This document shows positions 7,535 through 7,814 of a stretch of DNA of 7,814 nucleotides, in pieces. The notes under the pieces were generated by a model, which saw nothing but the letters and a program-made list of their open reading frames with translations, was not told the DNA's origin and ran no database searches. The DNA is from Acidobacteriaceae bacterium (lineage in GTDB: Bacteria; Acidobacteriota; Terriglobia; Terriglobales; SbA1). Every line of letters starts with the position of its first letter. The first letter of the stretch is position 1. The stretch is taken from positions 7,199-15,012 of the forward strand of contig PMHI01000390.1 of NCBI GenBank assembly GCA_003156615.1, written 5' to 3'. The position numbers and the translations under genes were made by a program.

Positions 7535-7814
7535 CTATATATCCCTTACCGCTTGCAGCATCGCCGCCTTCGAAGCTCTCGCAAATTTCTTCTGAAGCGA
7601 CCGTGACAGTGGATATCCGAGTCTGGCTAAAGGGTGACGAGGACGAGAAAAGGTAAGAATGTCGTACCCGACATTGTCCTGGTCATCCCATTCGACTGTA
7701 AATCGTTCTTCTCCGCTCTCTGCATGTTCCGCTAACGTACCGTACGCGAAACCAAATCGCCTCATGGGCCCTGGCTCATCGACGATGTAGACGATACGAC
7801 ATGCATTCAGCGAA
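7535..7814 (-). CDS. DUF1990 family protein, 5' end outside the window
   Basis: The minus-strand frame is open from the right edge of the window to a TAG at 7535-7537, giving the last 92 residues. It contains ACRIVYIVDEPG, FGFAYGTLAEHAESGEERF and YDILTFSRPRHPLARLGYP, followed by a helical LQKKFARASKAAML tail. These match the C-terminal half of DUF1990 proteins, whose function is not established. The ATG at 7765 is internal, because the family homology continues upstream of it to the edge, so it is not the true start. It lies just before the deazaflavin-type reductase gene on the same strand with a 21-base gap, and the pair looks like one small operon. Confidence 0.85.
   Translation of the reverse strand, partial: SLNACRIVYIVDEPGPMRRFGFAYGTLAEHAESGEERFTVEWDDQDNVGYDILTFSRPRHPLARLGYPLSRSLQKKFARASKAAMLQAVRDI

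Overview
The window carries a compact urease operon, ureG-ureF-ureD-ureA-ureB-ureC (1174-6007, + strand), in moderately GC-rich bacterial DNA. Upstream is the 3' part of a class III aminotransferase gene (1-999, + strand). Downstream, after about 0.7 kb of mostly decayed sequence, two minus-strand genes run back towards the operon: a DUF1990-type gene entering from the right edge and a deazaflavin-dependent nitroreductase-family gene. The host is a bacterium. The mix of a Ni-urease, an F420/deazaflavin-type reductase, DUF1990 and this style of aminotransferase would suit an Acidobacteriota or similar soil lineage. That is an impression from protein resemblance and nothing in the window proves it.

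The three accessory genes come first (ureG GTPase, ureF, ureD), followed by the three structural genes (gamma UreA, beta UreB, alpha UreC). Spacing is tight: 6 nt between ureG and ureF, 4 nt between ureF and ureD, 42 nt before ureA, 10 nt before ureB, and a 4-nt ATGA overlap of ureB and ureC. UreC keeps all nickel ligands, the lysine that is carbamylated, and the catalytic histidine. The encoded system would hydrolyse urea to ammonia and carbon dioxide, with UreD, UreF and UreG delivering nickel. No ureE is present in the cluster. UreG instead ends in a 25-residue tail containing 13 histidines, which looks like a nickel-binding appendage that could do part of UreE's job.

The most unusual structural feature is a 185-bp direct repeat (826-1010 and 6685-6869, 179 of 185 positions identical by my alignment) flanking the operon. 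It is the 3' end of the aminotransferase gene, stop codon included. The left copy is joined to the long aminotransferase frame and the right copy is an orphan fragment. The operon therefore sits on a 5,859-bp repeat-to-repeat unit that homologous recombination could remove, leaving the aminotransferase intact. At both inner junctions there are gene scraps: a C-terminal coding fragment of an unknown protein (about 1011-1174) that runs into ureG, and two minus-strand remnants (about 6069-6371 and 6352-6680). This points to insertion or duplication followed by decay.

I found no tRNA, rRNA, CRISPR array, integrase or transposase, and no convincing promoter.
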